From Rhizobium brockwellii (GTDB taxonomy: Bacteria; Pseudomonadota; Alphaproteobacteria; Rhizobiales; Rhizobiaceae): DNA of 64,000 bases. Made by a program: the position numbers and the translations under genes. Below the pieces are notes generated by a model. That model saw only the letters and a list, made by a program, of their open reading frames with translations. It did not search any database and had not been told where the DNA came from. Positions 9,899-20,070 of the stretch are shown piece after piece. The stretch lies in NCBI RefSeq assembly GCF_000769405.2, contig NZ_CP053439.1:1922001-1986000 (forward strand), read 5' to 3'. Numbering within the stretch: position 1 is the stretch's first letter; the number at the start of each line of letters is the position of its first letter.

Positions 9899-10360
9899 TC
9901 AGGCCGCATCGATCTCTTTCGTCATGTCGACGAGCGTCCATCCTGGCCGATAAGGGTTCGGCCGGCGACCCGTTTCCTGAAACCCGAAGGCGCTGTAGAG
10001 CGCGATGTTCCGCTCCATCCGCGCATTGGTGTAGAGCCGGATCTCCGGCACGGCCCATTCCCGCGCCTTGCCTTCCAGCCAGCTCAGCATCGCCAGTCCA
10101 TGTCCGGCCCCCTGAAAGGCTGGCGAGACCGCGATGCTGAACAGCATGAGGTGATCGGAATGTTGCTCGACGACCACCAGGCCGGCCGTTTGCCCGCCGA
10201 TCTCGCGCAGCCAGACCTCGCCGCGTTCGATCCGCGGCGCGTAATCCTCCGTCACCGGCATCGGCGGAGCGCCGAACAGCTCGCTATAGGGCCGATAGGC
10301 GGCTGCTGTCAGCGTCGCGATCGTTTTCAGATCATCGGGCGACGCCGTCCTCATCGTCAT
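9899..10360 (-). CDS. GNAT family N-acetyltransferase
   Basis: A 153-residue GNAT enzyme using acetyl-CoA. The acetyl-CoA loop region is [19 protein letters not shown] (motif A, with Gln/Gly-x-Gly), followed by [25 protein letters not shown] (motif B, typical of small-molecule acetyltransferases). The substrate cannot be read from sequence. Its ATG overlaps the uvrA stop (ATGA), showing translational coupling to uvrA, a conserved neighbour arrangement in rhizobia as far as I recall. Confidence 0.9.
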   Translation of the reverse strand: MTMRTASPDDLKTIATLTAAAYRPYSELFGAPPMPVTEDYAPRIERGEVWLREIGGQTAGLVVVEQHSDHLMLFSIAVSPAFQGAGHGLAMLSWLEGKAREWAVPEIRLYTNARMERNIALYSAFGFQETGRRPNPYRPGWTLVDMTKEIDAA

Positions 10361-13278
10361 TCCGCCGCAACCGCCTTCTTCGCTGGCCGCCGCTCCAGCA
10401 ATTCCTTCAGGAAGTGCCCGGTATAGGACCGCTTTTCCTTGACGATCGCTTCCGGCGTGCCGGTCGCGACGATCTCGCCGCCGCCGTCGCCGCCTTCGGG
10501 GCCGAAATCGAGCACCCAGTCGGCCGTCTTGATGACTTCGAGATTGTGCTCGATCACCACCACCGAATTGCCCTGGTTGACCAGTTCGTGCAGCATTTCG
10601 AGCAACTTGGCGACGTCGTGAAAATGCAGGCCGGTCGTCGGTTCATCGAGAATGTAGAGCGTGCGCCCCGTCGAGCGTTTCGACAGTTCCTTGGCAAGCT
10701 TGACGCGCTGCGCCTCGCCACCCGAGAGCGTATTCGCCTGTTGGCCGACCTTGATATAACCGAGACCGACATCCTTCAGCGATTGCAGCTTGTCGCGCAC
10801 CGCAGGCACCGCCGCGAAGAAATCGACGCCTTCCTCCACCGTCATGTCGAGCACCTCGGCGATCGACTTCTGCTTGAAGGTGACATCGAGCGTCTCTCTG
10901 TTATAGCGCTTGCCGTGGCAGACGTCGCAGGTGACGTAGACATCGGGCAGGAAGTGCATCTCGATCTTGATGACGCCGTCGCCCTGGCAGGCCTCGCAGC
11001 GTCCGCCTTTGACGTTGAAGGAGAAGCGGCCCGGCTGGTAGCCGCGTGCCTTCGCCTCCGGCAGGCCGGCGAACCAGTCGCGGATCGGCGTAAAAGCGCC
11101 GGTATAGGTCGCCGGGTTCGAGCGCGGCGTACGGCCAATCGGCGACTGGTCGATGTCGATCACCTTGTCGATATGCTCGAAGCCGTCGATGCGATCGTGA
11201 TCGGCCGGGTTTTCACGCGCGCCCATGACGCGGCGTGCCGCCGATTTATAAAGCGTCTCGATCAGGAAGGTGGATTTGCCGCCGCCGGAAACGCCGGTCA
11301 CGGCGGTGAACACGCCGAGCGGGATCGACGCCGTGACATTCTTCAGATTGTTGCCGCGCGCCCCGACCACCTTGATCTCGCGACCTTTCTTCGGCTTACG
11401 GCGCTCGTCGGGAACGGGAACGCCAAGTTCGCCGGAGAGATATTTGCCGGTCAGCGAGTTCGGACTGTCCATGATGTCCTGCGGCGTACCATGGGCGATG
11501 ACCTGACCGCCGTGAATGCCGGCCGCCGGGCCGATATCGACCACGTCGTCGGCCGTCATGATCGCATCCTCGTCATGTTCGACGACAATGACGGTGTTGC
11601 CTATGTCGCGCAGGTGCTTCAACGTGTCGAGCAGCCGGGCATTGTCACGCTGATGCAGGCCAATCGACGGCTCGTCGAGCACATAGAGCACGCCCGTCAG
11701 CCCGGAGCCGATCTGCGAGGCAAGCCGGATGCGCTGGCTTTCGCCGCCCGACAGCGTGCCGGAATTGCGCGACAGGCTGAGATATTCCAGGCCGACATCA
11801 TTGAGGAAGCGCAGCCGGTCGCGGATTTCCTTGAGGATGCGCACGGCGATCTCGTTCTGCTTGGCATTGAAGCTCGCCGGCAGTGTTTCGAACCAGTCGC
11901 GGGCGACGCGGATCGACATACCAGTCACTTCGCCGATATGCAGCGTGTTGATCTTCACCGCTAAGGCCTCCGGCTTCAGGCGGAAACCGTTGCAGGAAGG
12001 GCAGGGGGCCGCCGACATGAAGCGCTCGATGTCTTCGCGCGCCCAGGCGGAATCAGTCTCTTTCCAGCGCCGCTCGAGATTGGTGATGATGCCCTCGAAA
12101 TTCTTCTGGGTCGTATAGGAGCGGGCGCCGTCGGCGTAGTGGAACTCGATCTTGTCGTTGGTGCCGTTTAGGATGACGTCCTTGGCCTCGTCGGTGAGAT
12201 CGTTCCAGCGGGTGCCGAGCTTGAAGCCGTAATGTTTGCCAAGCGCTTCCAGCGTCTGATTGTAATAGGGCGAGGTCGACTTGGCCCAGGGCGCGATCGC
12301 CCCATCGCGCAGCGTCCGCTCGGGCTCGGGCACGATCAGATCCGGATCGATCTTCTGCTGGGCGCCGAGGCCATCACAGGTCGGGCAGGCGCCGAACGGG
12401 TTGTTGAAGGAAAACAGCCGCGGCTCGATCTCGGGAATGGTAAAGCCGGAAACCGGGCAGGCGAACTTCTCCGAAAACAGCACGCGTTCATGCGTCTCGT
12501 TCAGCGACTTGTTGGCCGAGCCGCCGGCTGACGTCTCTTCCGGCGGCAGCGGCTTGTCGGCGAATTCGGCGACCGCCAGCCCGTCGGCGAGTTTCAGGCA
12601 GGTCTCCAGACTGTCGGCCAGCCGCGCCGAGACATCCGAGCGCACGACGATGCGGTCGACCACCACGTCGATGTCGTGCTTGTATTTCTTGTCGAGCACC
12701 GGTGCCTCGGCGATCTCGTAGAACTGGCCGTCGACCTTGACGCGCTGGAAGCCCTTCTTCATCAGCTCGGCCAGTTCTTTTTTGTATTCGCCTTTGCGCC
12801 CGCGCACGAGCGGCGCAAGAATATAAAGACGGGTGCCCTCGCCGAAATCGAGAATGCGGTCGACCATCTGGCTGACGGTCTGGCTCTCGATCGGTAGGCC
12901 GGTCGCCGGCGAATATGGAACGCCGACGCGGGCAAAGAGCAGGCGCATGTAGTCGTAGATCTCGGTGACGGTGCCGACCGTCGAGCGGGGATTGCGCGAG
13001 GTGGTCTTCTGCTCGATCGAGATCGCCGGCGACAGCCCGTCGATCTGGTCGACGTCGGGCTTCTGCATCATTTCGAGGAACTGCCGGGCATAGGCCGACA
13101 GGCTCTCGACATAACGCCGCTGGCCCTCGGCATAGATCGTGTCGAAGGCGAGCGAGGATTTGCCGGAACCCGAAAGCCCGGTCATGACGATCAGCTTGTT
13201 ACGCGGCAGATCGAGATCGATGCTCTTCAGATTATGCTCGCGCGCGCCGCGGATGGAGATCGTCTTCAGTTCGCTCAT
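10357..13278 (-). CDS. uvrA: UvrABC excision nuclease subunit A
   Basis: A 973-residue UvrA, the damage-recognition ATPase of nucleotide excision repair. It has two ABC modules with Walker A motifs GLSGSGKSS (34-42) and GVSGGGKST, two signature motifs ([12 protein letters not shown] and [11 protein letters not shown]), and zinc-finger cysteine pairs CPTC and CEAC...CDVC. Full length and intact. It is divergent from ssb, and the shared intergenic region carries an SOS box, so DNA damage should induce it through LexA. A long open frame on the opposite strand is a composition shadow. Confidence 0.98.
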   Translation of the reverse strand: MSELKTISIRGAREHNLKSIDLDLPRNKLIVMTGLSGSGKSSLAFDTIYAEGQRRYVESLSAYARQFLEMMQKPDVDQIDGLSPAISIEQKTTSRNPRSTVGTVTEIYDYMRLLFARVGVPYSPATGLPIESQTVSQMVDRILDFGEGTRLYILAPLVRGRKGEYKKELAELMKKGFQRVKVDGQFYEIAEAPVLDKKYKHDIDVVVDRIVVRSDVSARLADSLETCLKLADGLAVAEFADKPLPPEETSAGGSANKSLNETHERVLFSEKFACPVSGFTIPEIEPRLFSFNNPFGACPTCDGLGAQQKIDPDLIVPEPERTLRDGAIAPWAKSTSPYYNQTLEALGKHYGFKLGTRWNDLTDEAKDVILNGTNDKIEFHYADGARSYTTQKNFEGIITNLERRWKETDSAWAREDIERFMSAAPCPSCNGFRLKPEALAVKINTLHIGEVTGMSIRVARDWFETLPASFNAKQNEIAVRILKEIRDRLRFLNDVGLEYLSLSRNSGTLSGGESQRIRLASQIGSGLTGVLYVLDEPSIGLHQRDNARLLDTLKHLRDIGNTVIVVEHDEDAIMTADDVVDIGPAAGIHGGQVIAHGTPQDIMDSPNSLTGKYLSGELGVPVPDERRKPKKGREIKVVGARGNNLKNVTASIPLGVFTAVTGVSGGGKSTFLIETLYKSAARRVMGARENPADHDRIDGFEHIDKVIDIDQSPIGRTPRSNPATYTGAFTPIRDWFAGLPEAKARGYQPGRFSFNVKGGRCEACQGDGVIKIEMHFLPDVYVTCDVCHGKRYNRETLDVTFKQKSIAEVLDMTVEEGVDFFAAVPAVRDKLQSLKDVGLGYIKVGQQANTLSGGEAQRVKLAKELSKRSTGRTLYILDEPTTGLHFHDVAKLLEMLHELVNQGNSVVVIEHNLEVIKTADWVLDFGPEGGDGGGEIVATGTPEAIVKEKRSYTGHFLKELLERRPAKKAVAAE

Positions 13279-13401
13279 CGTCTCTGCTTTGGTTTTCTGG
13301 ATGACAGCCCTTATTTAGTGATGCCAACGGGCGAGTCGAGGCTGAATGTCCACTACGGTCAAGGTTTTCGATTCTGTTGACAGGATCATACGGATAAACT
13401 A

Positions 13402-13416
13402 GAACAAAGAAAGAAC
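13402..13416. promoter_or_regulatory. SOS box (alphaproteobacterial LexA site) between uvrA and ssb
   Basis: On the minus strand the sequence reads GTTC-TTTCTTT-GTTC, exactly the alphaproteobacterial LexA consensus GTTC-N7-GTTC. It lies 124 bases upstream of uvrA and 145 bases upstream of ssb, so it could repress either or both. The rest of the 281-base intergenic region is promoter space with no gene seen. Confidence 0.85.
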
Positions 13417-13560
13417 AAAATTCCTGATGGATGCATGCGGCTTTCTGATGGATAAAGATGTGGATTAAATGCCGCCCATGCGCATTGGCGGTCCGTGATG
13501 GTTTAAGGTGCGCCGATCGATTAAACGCCGCCGGGCAGGGCGGCAGGCAGGGTGAGAAGC

Positions 13561-14073
13561 ATGGCTGGTAGTGTGAATAAGGTAATTCTGATTGGAAACG
13601 TCGGTGCAGACCCCGAAATCCGCCGCACTCAGGATGGCCGGCCGATCGCCAATCTTCGTATCGCGACCTCGGAGACGTGGCGCGATCGCAATTCCGGCGA
13701 GCGCCGTGAGAAGACCGAATGGCACACTGTCGTCGTCTTCAACGAGGGCCTCTGCAAGGTCGTCGAGCAATATGTGAAAAAGGGCGCCAAGCTCTATATC
13801 GAAGGCCAGCTGCAGACCCGCAAGTGGCAGGACCAGCAGGGCCAGGATCGCTACAGCACGGAAGTGGTGCTGCAGGGTTTCGGTTCGACGCTGACGATGC
13901 TCGATGGCCGCGGTGAAGGCGGCGGCGCGAGCGGCGGCCGTGGCAGTGGCGCCGGCGGCAACGATTATGGCGACGACTACGGTGCCCCGGCTCCCTCCTC
14001 ATCGCCGAGCCGCGGCGGTGGCGGCGCCGGCGGTAACTTCTCGCGGGATCTCGACGACGATATCCCGTTCTGA
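13561..14073 (+). CDS. ssb: Single-stranded DNA-binding protein
   Basis: A 170-residue SSB: N-terminal OB fold (about 1-110, beginning [21 protein letters not shown]), a Gly/Ser/Ala-rich flexible linker (115-160), and the acidic tip DLDDDIPF that docks partner repair and replication proteins. The start was set at 13561 because it gives the canonical N-terminus and has AGGGTGAG upstream. It is divergent from uvrA across the SOS box and is followed by a terminator. Confidence 0.98.
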   Translation: MAGSVNKVILIGNVGADPEIRRTQDGRPIANLRIATSETWRDRNSGERREKTEWHTVVVFNEGLCKVVEQYVKKGAKLYIEGQLQTRKWQDQQGQDRYSTEVVLQGFGSTLTMLDGRGEGGGASGGRGSGAGGNDYGDDYGAPAPSSSPSRGGGGAGGNFSRDLDDDIPF

Positions 14074-14108
14074 TCGGTTGCCTTTTCTGGCTTGGTGAAA
14101 GACGTGAG

Positions 14109-14144
14109 AGAGCATGATGCCTTGAATGGCGTCATGCTCTTTTT
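14109..14144 (+). terminator. Rho-independent terminator of ssb
   Basis: Thirteen-bp stem AGAGCATGATGCC / GGCGTCATGCTCT (one G-U pair) with a 6-base loop and a run of T, 35 bases after the ssb stop. Confidence 0.88.
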
Positions 14145-14172
14145 CGTTGATCTCGCGGCAGACGCCGCCATT

Positions 14173-14820
14173 TCAGTGCGGCGTCGCGCTGATGAGGTTG
14201 AACGCCGACTTAGCGCCGTCGACGACGAATTGTGCGGCAAGGGCGGCGAGGATGACGCCGAGGAGCCGTGTCAGGATCGCCCGGCCGGTGACGCCGAGGA
14301 AACGGTCCAGTCTTTCGGCAATGAGCAGCATGACGAAGGTCAGCAGCAGGTTGGCGCCAATGACGCCGATCAGCTGCGCTTTCCCGATCGAGGTGGCCAA
14401 TGTGCCGGCAAGCAGGATCGTCGCCGAGATCGCCCCCGGGCCGGCAATCAGCGGCAAGGCGAGCGGGAAGACGGCGATATTCTCGATATGATCCTTGGTG
14501 ATCGCCGCCTCGGTCGCCTTCTCCTTGCGCTCCTGCCGCCTCTCGAACACCATCTCGAAGGCGATCCAGAACAGCAGCAGCCCGCCGGCGATGCGGAAGG
14601 CGCCGATCGAAATCCCGAGCACCCCGAGCACGCCGGCGCCGAACAGCGCAAAGACGGCGAGGATGATGAAGGCGATGACCGAGCCGCGCAGCGCCACCTG
14701 CTTGCGCTCGGTTCGGCTCATGCCTGTCGTCAGGCCCAGAAAGATCGGCGCAAGCCCCGGTGGATCGATGGTGACGAGCAGCGTCGTGAAGGCGTTGATC
14801 AGTTGGTCGGCGCTTGCCAT
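14173..14820 (-). CDS. MarC family integral membrane protein
   Basis: A 215-residue MarC/UPF0056 protein with about six hydrophobic helices. Family motifs are visible: TLLVTIDPPGLAPIFLGLT near the start and the second-half repeat AVFPLALPLIAGPGAI. MarC proteins were once linked to antibiotic resistance, but that role has been withdrawn and the function remains unknown. It is convergent with ssb. The 236 bases upstream hold its promoter and that of gyrA. Confidence 0.92.
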   Translation of the reverse strand: MASADQLINAFTTLLVTIDPPGLAPIFLGLTTGMSRTERKQVALRGSVIAFIILAVFALFGAGVLGVLGISIGAFRIAGGLLLFWIAFEMVFERRQERKEKATEAAITKDHIENIAVFPLALPLIAGPGAISATILLAGTLATSIGKAQLIGVIGANLLLTFVMLLIAERLDRFLGVTGRAILTRLLGVILAALAAQFVVDGAKSAFNLISATPH

Positions 14821-14964
14821 CGGCTCTCCAGAACCCCATATAAGTGCGTGGTTTTTATGATTGTGAAGCGGGGATTTCGATTTGGCAAATATCCCGCGGC
14901 GGCCCGCGGCGGATTTGTCCGGTCCGGCCGCGCAACTTGCATGTTTTACCCTCTTTAAGCCGCA

Positions 14965-15011
14965 AAAGCCTGTTCAAAACGCGCTGTGAAATTGGCGCGG
15001 CAACAGGCTTT
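14965..15011 (+). promoter_or_regulatory. Inverted repeat in the gyrA upstream/leader region
   Basis: AAAGCCTGTT (14965-14974) is perfectly complementary to AACAGGCTTT (15002-15011), with a second inner GCGC/GCGC pair in the spacer. It ends 45 bases before the gyrA start, so it may form an mRNA leader hairpin or a protein site. Its role is not known. Confidence 0.5.
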
Positions 15012-15056
15012 CCGCTATAAATCTTCAAGTGATTCTAGAAGAGATCGTGATCTGTT

Positions 15057-17894
15057 TTGACTGAGCAAACACCCCCCGGCGGCGGGAAGCTCCCGCCAGG
15101 CATCGAGCCCATCTCCATCATGGAGGAAATGCAGCGGTCGTATCTCGATTACGCCATGAGCGTCATCGTCAGCCGCGCGCTGCCCGACGTGCGCGACGGC
15201 CTTAAGCCCGTGCACCGGCGCATCCTCTACGGCATGTCCGAACTCGGCATCGACTGGAACAAGAAATACGTCAAATGCGCCCGCGTCACCGGTGACGTGA
15301 TGGGTAAATTCCATCCGCACGGCAATTCCGCGATCTATGATGCGCTCGCCCGCATGGCGCAGCCCTGGTCGCTGCGTCTGCCGCTGATCGACGGTCAGGG
15401 CAATTTCGGCTCCGTCGACGGCGATCCGCCGGCGGCCGAACGTTATACCGAATGCCGCCTCGAAAAGGCGGCCCACTCGCTGCTCGACGATCTCGACAAG
15501 GAAACCGTCGATTTCCGCGACAACTACGACGGCACGCTTTCCGAGCCGGTCGTGGTGCCCGCCAAGTTCCCGAACCTGCTCGTCAACGGCGCCGGCGGCA
15601 TCGCTGTCGGCATGGCGACCAACATACCGCCGCACAATCTCTCCGAAGTCATCGACGGCTGCATCGCGCTGATCGACGATCCGGCCATCGAGCTGCCGGA
15701 ACTGATCCAGATCATTCCCGGTCCCGACTTCCCGACGGGCGCGAAGATCCTCGGCCGTGCCGGCATCCGCTCGGCTTATGAGACCGGCCGCGGCTCCGTT
15801 ATCATGCGCGGCGTCGCCGCCATCGAGCCGATGCGCGGTGACCGCGAGCAGATCATCATCACCGAGATTCCCTATCAGGTGAACAAGGCGACGATGATCG
15901 AGAAGATGGCCGAGCTGGTGCGCGACAAGCGCATCGAAGGCATCTCCGATCTGCGCGACGAATCCGACCGCCAGGGTTATCGCGTCGTCGTCGAGCTGAA
16001 GCGCGATGCCAATGCCGAGGTCATCCTCAACCAGCTTTATCGCTATACGCCGTTGCAGACGTCCTTCGGCTGCAACATGGTGGCGCTGAATGGCGGCAAG
16101 CCCGAACAGCTGACCCTGCTCGACATGCTGCGCGCTTTCGTCTCGTTCCGCGAGGAAGTAGTTAGCCGGAGAACGAAATTCCTGTTGCGCAAGGCGCGTG
16201 ACCGCGCCCATGTGTTGGTTGGTCTCGCCATTGCCGTCGCCAATATCGACGAGGTCATCCGCGTCATCCGCCAGGCGCCCGATCCGCAGTCGGCCCGCGA
16301 AGAACTGATGACCCGCCGCTGGCCGGCGGAAGATGTCGAAAGCCTGATCCGTCTGATCGACGATCCGCGCCATCGCATCAACGAGGATCTGACTTACAAC
16401 CTCTCCGAAGAGCAGGCCCGCGCCATCCTCGAATTGCGCCTTGCCCGCCTGACCGCGCTTGGCCGCGACGAAATCGGCGACGAACTCAACAAGATCGGCG
16501 AGGAAATCAAGGATTATCTTGATATTCTCTCCTCGCGCGTCCGCATCCAGACCATCGTCAAGGACGAACTTCTCGCTGTCCGCGACGAGTTCGGCACGCC
16601 ACGCCGCACCGAGATCGTCGATGGCGGCCTCGAAATGGACGACGAGGACCTGATCGCGCGTGAAGACATGGTCGTCACCGTCTCGCATCTCGGTTATATC
16701 AAGCGCGTGCCACTGACCACATACCGCGCCCAGCGCCGCGGCGGCAAGGGCCGCTCCGGCATGACCACCCGCGACGCGGATTTCGTTAGCCGGCTATTCG
16801 TGGTCAACACCCATACGCCGGTTCTGTTCTTCTCCTCGCGCGGCATCGTCTACAAGGAGAAGGTCTGGCGCCTGCCGATCGGTACGCCGACCTCACGCGG
16901 CAAGGCGCTGATCAATATGCTGCCGCTCGCACCCGGCGAGCGCATCACGACGATCCTGCCATTGCCCGAGGACGAGACGAGCTGGGACAATCTCGACGTC
17001 ATGTTCTCGACGACGCGCGGCACGGTTCGCCGCAACAAGCTGTCGGACTTCGTCCAGGTCAACCGCAACGGCAAGATCGCCATGAAGCTCGAGGAGGAGG
17101 GCGACGAAATCCTCTCCGTCGAGACCTGCACCGAAGATGACGACGTGCTTTTGACGACCGCGCTCGGTCAGTGCATCCGCTTCTCCGTCGACGATGTCCG
17201 GGTCTTTGCCGGCCGCAACTCGATCGGCGTGCGCGGCATCACCCTTGCCGGCGGCGACCGCATCATCTCGATGACCATCGTGCGCCATGTCAACGCCGAA
17301 CCTTGGGAGCGTGCTGCTTATCTGAAGCGCGCCGCCAACGATCGGCGCCTGACGACGGGCGAAGCCGAGGAGATCGCGCTGGTCGGCGAGGAAGTCACCG
17401 AAGAGGGACAGCTGAGCGACGAGCGTTACGAAGAGCTGAAGCAACTGGAGCAGTTCGTGCTGACCGTCTCCGAAAAGGGCTTCGGCAAACGTTCGTCCTC
17501 CTACGACTTCCGCATCTCCGGCCGCGGCGGCAAGGGTATCCGCGCCACCGACACGTCGAAAACAGGCGAGATCGGCGAACTGGTTGCGGCTTTCCCTGTC
17601 GATGATGGCGACCAGATCATGCTGGTCTCCGATGGCGGCCAGCTGATCCGTGTGCCGGTTGGCGGCATCCGCATCGCCAGCCGCGCCACCAAGGGCGTCA
17701 CCATCTTCTCGACGGCCAAGGATGAGAAGGTCGTCTCGGTCGAGCGCATCAGCGAGCCGGAGGAGGATGAGACGGAGGAGGCTGTCGAGGTCGCCGAAGG
17801 CTCTCCTGCGACCGACGAAGGTGCTGCCGACGAAGGTGGCGGTGACGAGGCGCCGATTGCCGATGGCGATCCGGCCGGACCTGCCGAGGAATGA
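15057..17894 (+). CDS. gyrA: DNA gyrase subunit A
   Basis: A 945-residue GyrA. The catalytic tyrosine is in AERYTECRL (Tyr130), and the quinolone-resistance region [15 protein letters not shown] keeps Ser91 and Asp95 (Ser83/Asp87 in E. coli), so target-site resistance is not predicted. The GyrA box QRRGGKG and the six-bladed C-terminal domain follow, ending in a long Glu/Asp/Ala-rich acidic tail. The start must be TTG 15057: an in-frame TGA lies three codons upstream and the next ATG is 21 codons inside the conserved region. Insertions around residues 755-810 are typical of alphaproteobacterial GyrA. Confidence 0.98.
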   Translation: MTEQTPPGGGKLPPGIEPISIMEEMQRSYLDYAMSVIVSRALPDVRDGLKPVHRRILYGMSELGIDWNKKYVKCARVTGDVMGKFHPHGNSAIYDALARMAQPWSLRLPLIDGQGNFGSVDGDPPAAERYTECRLEKAAHSLLDDLDKETVDFRDNYDGTLSEPVVVPAKFPNLLVNGAGGIAVGMATNIPPHNLSEVIDGCIALIDDPAIELPELIQIIPGPDFPTGAKILGRAGIRSAYETGRGSVIMRGVAAIEPMRGDREQIIITEIPYQVNKATMIEKMAELVRDKRIEGISDLRDESDRQGYRVVVELKRDANAEVILNQLYRYTPLQTSFGCNMVALNGGKPEQLTLLDMLRAFVSFREEVVSRRTKFLLRKARDRAHVLVGLAIAVANIDEVIRVIRQAPDPQSAREELMTRRWPAEDVESLIRLIDDPRHRINEDLTYNLSEEQARAILELRLARLTALGRDEIGDELNKIGEEIKDYLDILSSRVRIQTIVKDELLAVRDEFGTPRRTEIVDGGLEMDDEDLIAREDMVVTVSHLGYIKRVPLTTYRAQRRGGKGRSGMTTRDADFVSRLFVVNTHTPVLFFSSRGIVYKEKVWRLPIGTPTSRGKALINMLPLAPGERITTILPLPEDETSWDNLDVMFSTTRGTVRRNKLSDFVQVNRNGKIAMKLEEEGDEILSVETCTEDDDVLLTTALGQCIRFSVDDVRVFAGRNSIGVRGITLAGGDRIISMTIVRHVNAEPWERAAYLKRAANDRRLTTGEAEEIALVGEEVTEEGQLSDERYEELKQLEQFVLTVSEKGFGKRSSSYDFRISGRGGKGIRATDTSKTGEIGELVAAFPVDDGDQIMLVSDGGQLIRVPVGGIRIASRATKGVTIFSTAKDEKVVSVERISEPEEDETEEAVEVAEGSPATDEGAADEGGGDEAPIADGDPAGPAEE

Positions 17895-17905
17895 TCAAAT
17901 GAACG

Positions 17906-17932
17906 GGGCGGCTTCGAGCCGCCCTTTTCTTT
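17906..17932 (+). terminator. Rho-independent terminator of gyrA
   Basis: Stem GGGCGGCT / AGCCGCCC with a TCG loop followed by TTTTCTTTT, 12 bases after the gyrA stop. Confidence 0.9.
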
Positions 17933-17960
17933 TCAAATCGGAGATGGTTCGGGACACGCC

Positions 17961-17997
17961 CAAAGAAAAAGCCGGACGCTGGGTGGCATCCGGCTTT
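17961..17997 (-). terminator. Rho-independent terminator for the small gene at 18060-18200
   Basis: Stem AAAGCCGGA / TCCGGCTTT with a 12-base loop. Read on the minus strand it ends in a TTTTTCTTTG tract, 63 bases beyond the stop of the 46-residue gene. Its presence supports transcription of that small gene. Confidence 0.75.
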
Positions 17998-18059
17998 GAA
18001 TGGCCCTGGCGACGGAAGGGTGCCGCTCAAGGGTGGGAGAGGGTAGTAAGAGAGGAATG

Positions 18060-18200
18060 TCAGAATGCTCTATGTTTTTCGTTCAGAGCCTTCACCTCTT
18101 CGCCTTCGCGCCGGAGCGCTGAAATCGTCGAGGCCACAGACACGATGAACATGACGCTGATAAGGGCGGTGAGCATTGTCAAGATCGTGAACATAGGCAT
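18060..18200 (-). CDS. Small single-span membrane protein (46 aa)
   Basis: A 46-residue open frame: one hydrophobic helix (residues 3-28, MFTILTMLTALISVMFIVSV) followed by a charged tail (SALRREGEEVKALNEKHRAF). Two starts are possible: ATG 18200 with AGGA 5 bases upstream, or ATG 18194 with AAAGGA 6 bases upstream. A clean terminator lies downstream on the same strand, and another small membrane-protein gene lies 31 bases upstream. I do not recognise the family. The length is below usual gene-calling cutoffs, but the ribosome site, helix and terminator together make it likely real. Confidence 0.65.
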   Translation of the reverse strand: MPMFTILTMLTALISVMFIVSVASTISALRREGEEVKALNEKHRAF

Positions 18201-18230
18201 TCCTTTCCTGGGGAGTTGCGTTCTCGCCTC

Positions 18231-18386
18231 TCAGTACTGGCCCAGCACGGCCGTCCGGGCCGAAGCATAGGGGCCATAAACCTTGGACGTATCAACCTTC
18301 TGATCATAGAGAGCGACAGTTGCGGTCAGCATGCCCGTGACCATTACCATCCAGAGCACGTTAATCATCGTAATCTTACCGGGCAT
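18231..18386 (-). CDS. Small membrane protein (51 aa)
   Basis: A 51-residue open frame starting MPGKITMINVLWMVMVTGML, with one transmembrane helix (residues 6-25) and a polar C-terminus (YDQKVDTSKVYGPYASARTAV). The ATG at 18386 has AAGGAT 6 bases upstream. It is followed after 31 bases by the 46-residue gene on the same strand, suggesting a two-gene operon ending at the terminator near 17970. The function is unknown. An accessory subunit of a membrane complex is only a guess. Confidence 0.62.
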   Translation of the reverse strand: MPGKITMINVLWMVMVTGMLTATVALYDQKVDTSKVYGPYASARTAVLGQY

Positions 18387-18508
18387 TTTTAATCCTTCCG
18401 CGCCGCTCTATGTATCGGTTAAATGAACGCATCCGTCTGTAAATGGTTCCGCCGGATGTTGATCGGGTGTTTACCAATGCCGATCTGAAGCGACCTTGAA
18501 TGTCTCGT

Positions 18509-18691
18509 TCATCTGGCATTCAGATTCGAAGCTCGTTTTTCGCGCAGCCGGCCCTGGGCGCGCACGATCGCCGCATGCTCGGCAAGCTCCGACCGCACCC
18601 AGCTCATCTCGTATCGATCGGCGAAATAGCCATAGGCCATCTCGGCCGCGAGGGAGGAAGCGACGGCAAGTGCAACGAGCACGATCAGCAT
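18509..18691 (-). CDS. Small membrane-anchored protein (60 aa), hypothetical
   Basis: A 60-residue frame starting MLIVLVALAVASSLAAEMAY: one N-terminal hydrophobic segment, then an amphipathic charged tail ending REKRASNLNAR. AGG lies 5-8 bases before the ATG at 18691. A longer version starting at 18874 adds 61 residues with a second hydrophobic stretch. It is on the same strand as the two other small genes. Real coding is plausible, not certain. Confidence 0.45.
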   Translation of the reverse strand: MLIVLVALAVASSLAAEMAYGYFADRYEMSWVRSELAEHAAIVRAQGRLREKRASNLNAR

Positions 18692-18932
18692 GGACCTGGT
18701 CTTTCGGAAAGCGCCTGTTGCCGGAATGGCATCGGCTGCGTGAATGACAAGAATTAAGCAGATCGCATCTGAAACGGCCTTGAACGGGCCATTCATCCGC
18801 CGTTTAACCGCCCGCCGCATAACGTCCTTTACGTGTCTGAAAAGACGCGCGGCGCTCTGGCCGGAGCTGGGCAAATCACTTGCGAGAAGGCGTCATCCGT
18901 GACAAAAGGCGTCAAACCAACGGCCGGACCAC

Positions 18933-19427
18933 ATGACGACAGCTTTCTATCCGGGGTCCTTCGACCCGATCACCAATGGGCATGTGGATGTTCTGGTCCA
19001 GGCGCTGAACGTCGCCGAAAAGGTGATCGTCGCGATCGGCATCCATCCCGGCAAGGCGCCGCTCTTCTCCTTTGAAGAGAGAGCCGAGCTGATCCGCCGT
19101 TCTCTGGCGCAAGCGCTGCCGGGCAAGGCCGGCGATATCACGGTCGTCGCCTTCGACAATCTGGTCGTCGATGCCGCGCGCACGCATGGCGCCACGCTGT
19201 TGATCCGCGGTCTTCGCGACGGCACCGACCTTGATTATGAAATGCAGATGGCCGGCATGAACCGGACGATGGCGCCCGATCTCCAGACGATCTTTTTGCC
19301 GGCGGGTACGGCCTCGCGGCCCATTACCGCCACATTGGTCCGCCAGATCGCCGCCATGGGCGGCGACGTCAGCGCTTTCGTGCCGGCCGCCGTCCTGCAA
19401 GCCCTCACATCCAAGCGCAAAGACTAA
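18933..19427 (+). CDS. coaD: Phosphopantetheine adenylyltransferase
   Basis: A 164-residue CoaD, which joins 4'-phosphopantetheine and ATP to dephospho-CoA, the penultimate step of CoA synthesis. The nucleotidyltransferase motif is in [12 protein letters not shown] (residues 6-17), and the second ATP motif is in [14 protein letters not shown] near the C-terminus. Length is standard. It begins a five-gene same-strand block with two cyclophilins, queA and tgt. Confidence 0.97.
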   Translation: MTTAFYPGSFDPITNGHVDVLVQALNVAEKVIVAIGIHPGKAPLFSFEERAELIRRSLAQALPGKAGDITVVAFDNLVVDAARTHGATLLIRGLRDGTDLDYEMQMAGMNRTMAPDLQTIFLPAGTASRPITATLVRQIAAMGGDVSAFVPAAVLQALTSKRKD

Positions 19428-19469
19428 CCAGCGCAAAGACCAGGCGGAACCCGCCGCAATGGAGCTCAT

Positions 19470-20042
19470 ATGAAACTCTTTTATCTCGCATTTGCCGGCG
19501 TGTTGTATCTCGCCTCCTTCGCCGGGGATGCCTTCGCCCAGTCGGCCGATCACTATCTCACCATCCAGCTGAAGAATGGCCCTGTTGTCATCCAGCTGAT
19601 GCCTGATGTGGCGCCGAAGCATGTCGCCCAGATCGAGGCGCTGGCCAAGAAGGGCGAATACGATAACGTCGCCTTCCATCGCGTCATCGATGGCTTCATG
19701 GCTCAGACCGGCGACGTCAAATACGGCAACATGGAAAAGGGCTTCGATGCGAGCCTCGCCGGCACCGGCTCCTCGGATATGCCCGACATCCCGGCAGAAT
19801 TCTCCAAGACCCCGTTCGTACGCGGCACGGTCGGCATGGCCCGCTCGCAGGATCCGAATTCCGCCAATTCGCAGTTCTTCATCATGTTCGCCGACGGTTC
19901 CTTCCTGAATGGTCAGTACACCGTCGTCGGCAAGGTCGTTTCCGGCATGGAGAACGTCGACAAGATCAAGAAGGGTGAAGGCCAGAACGGCGAAGTCAAA
20001 AGTCCCGACCGGATGATTAAGGTCACCCTGGGCAAGAAGTAA
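19470..20042 (+). CDS. Exported cyclophilin-type peptidyl-prolyl isomerase
   Basis: A 190-residue cyclophilin with an N-terminal signal peptide (MKLFYLAFAGVLYLASFAGDAFA), so probably periplasmic. The core includes VAFHRVIDGFMAQTGD, where the catalytic Arg and the Phe-x-x-x-Gln residues fall, and NSANSQFFIMF. It catalyses cis-trans isomerisation of X-Pro bonds to help folding of exported proteins. It lies between coaD (43 bases) and a second, cytoplasmic cyclophilin (28 bases), an apparent paralogue pair. Confidence 0.95.
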   Translation: MKLFYLAFAGVLYLASFAGDAFAQSADHYLTIQLKNGPVVIQLMPDVAPKHVAQIEALAKKGEYDNVAFHRVIDGFMAQTGDVKYGNMEKGFDASLAGTGSSDMPDIPAEFSKTPFVRGTVGMARSQDPNSANSQFFIMFADGSFLNGQYTVVGKVVSGMENVDKIKKGEGQNGEVKSPDRMIKVTLGKK

Positions 20043-20070
20043 GTTACGAGACAAACAAGAGGAGAAGACA

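Noticed and set aside
10414..11964. Long open frame (516 codons) opposite uvrA
   Set aside because: It lies fully inside uvrA on the other strand, its protein has no recognisable domain and is Arg/Asp/His-rich, and long antisense frames are expected at this GC content.
15015..16688. 557-codon open frame opposite gyrA
   Set aside because: Complement shadow of the conserved GyrA N-terminal region; no ribosome site and no domain.
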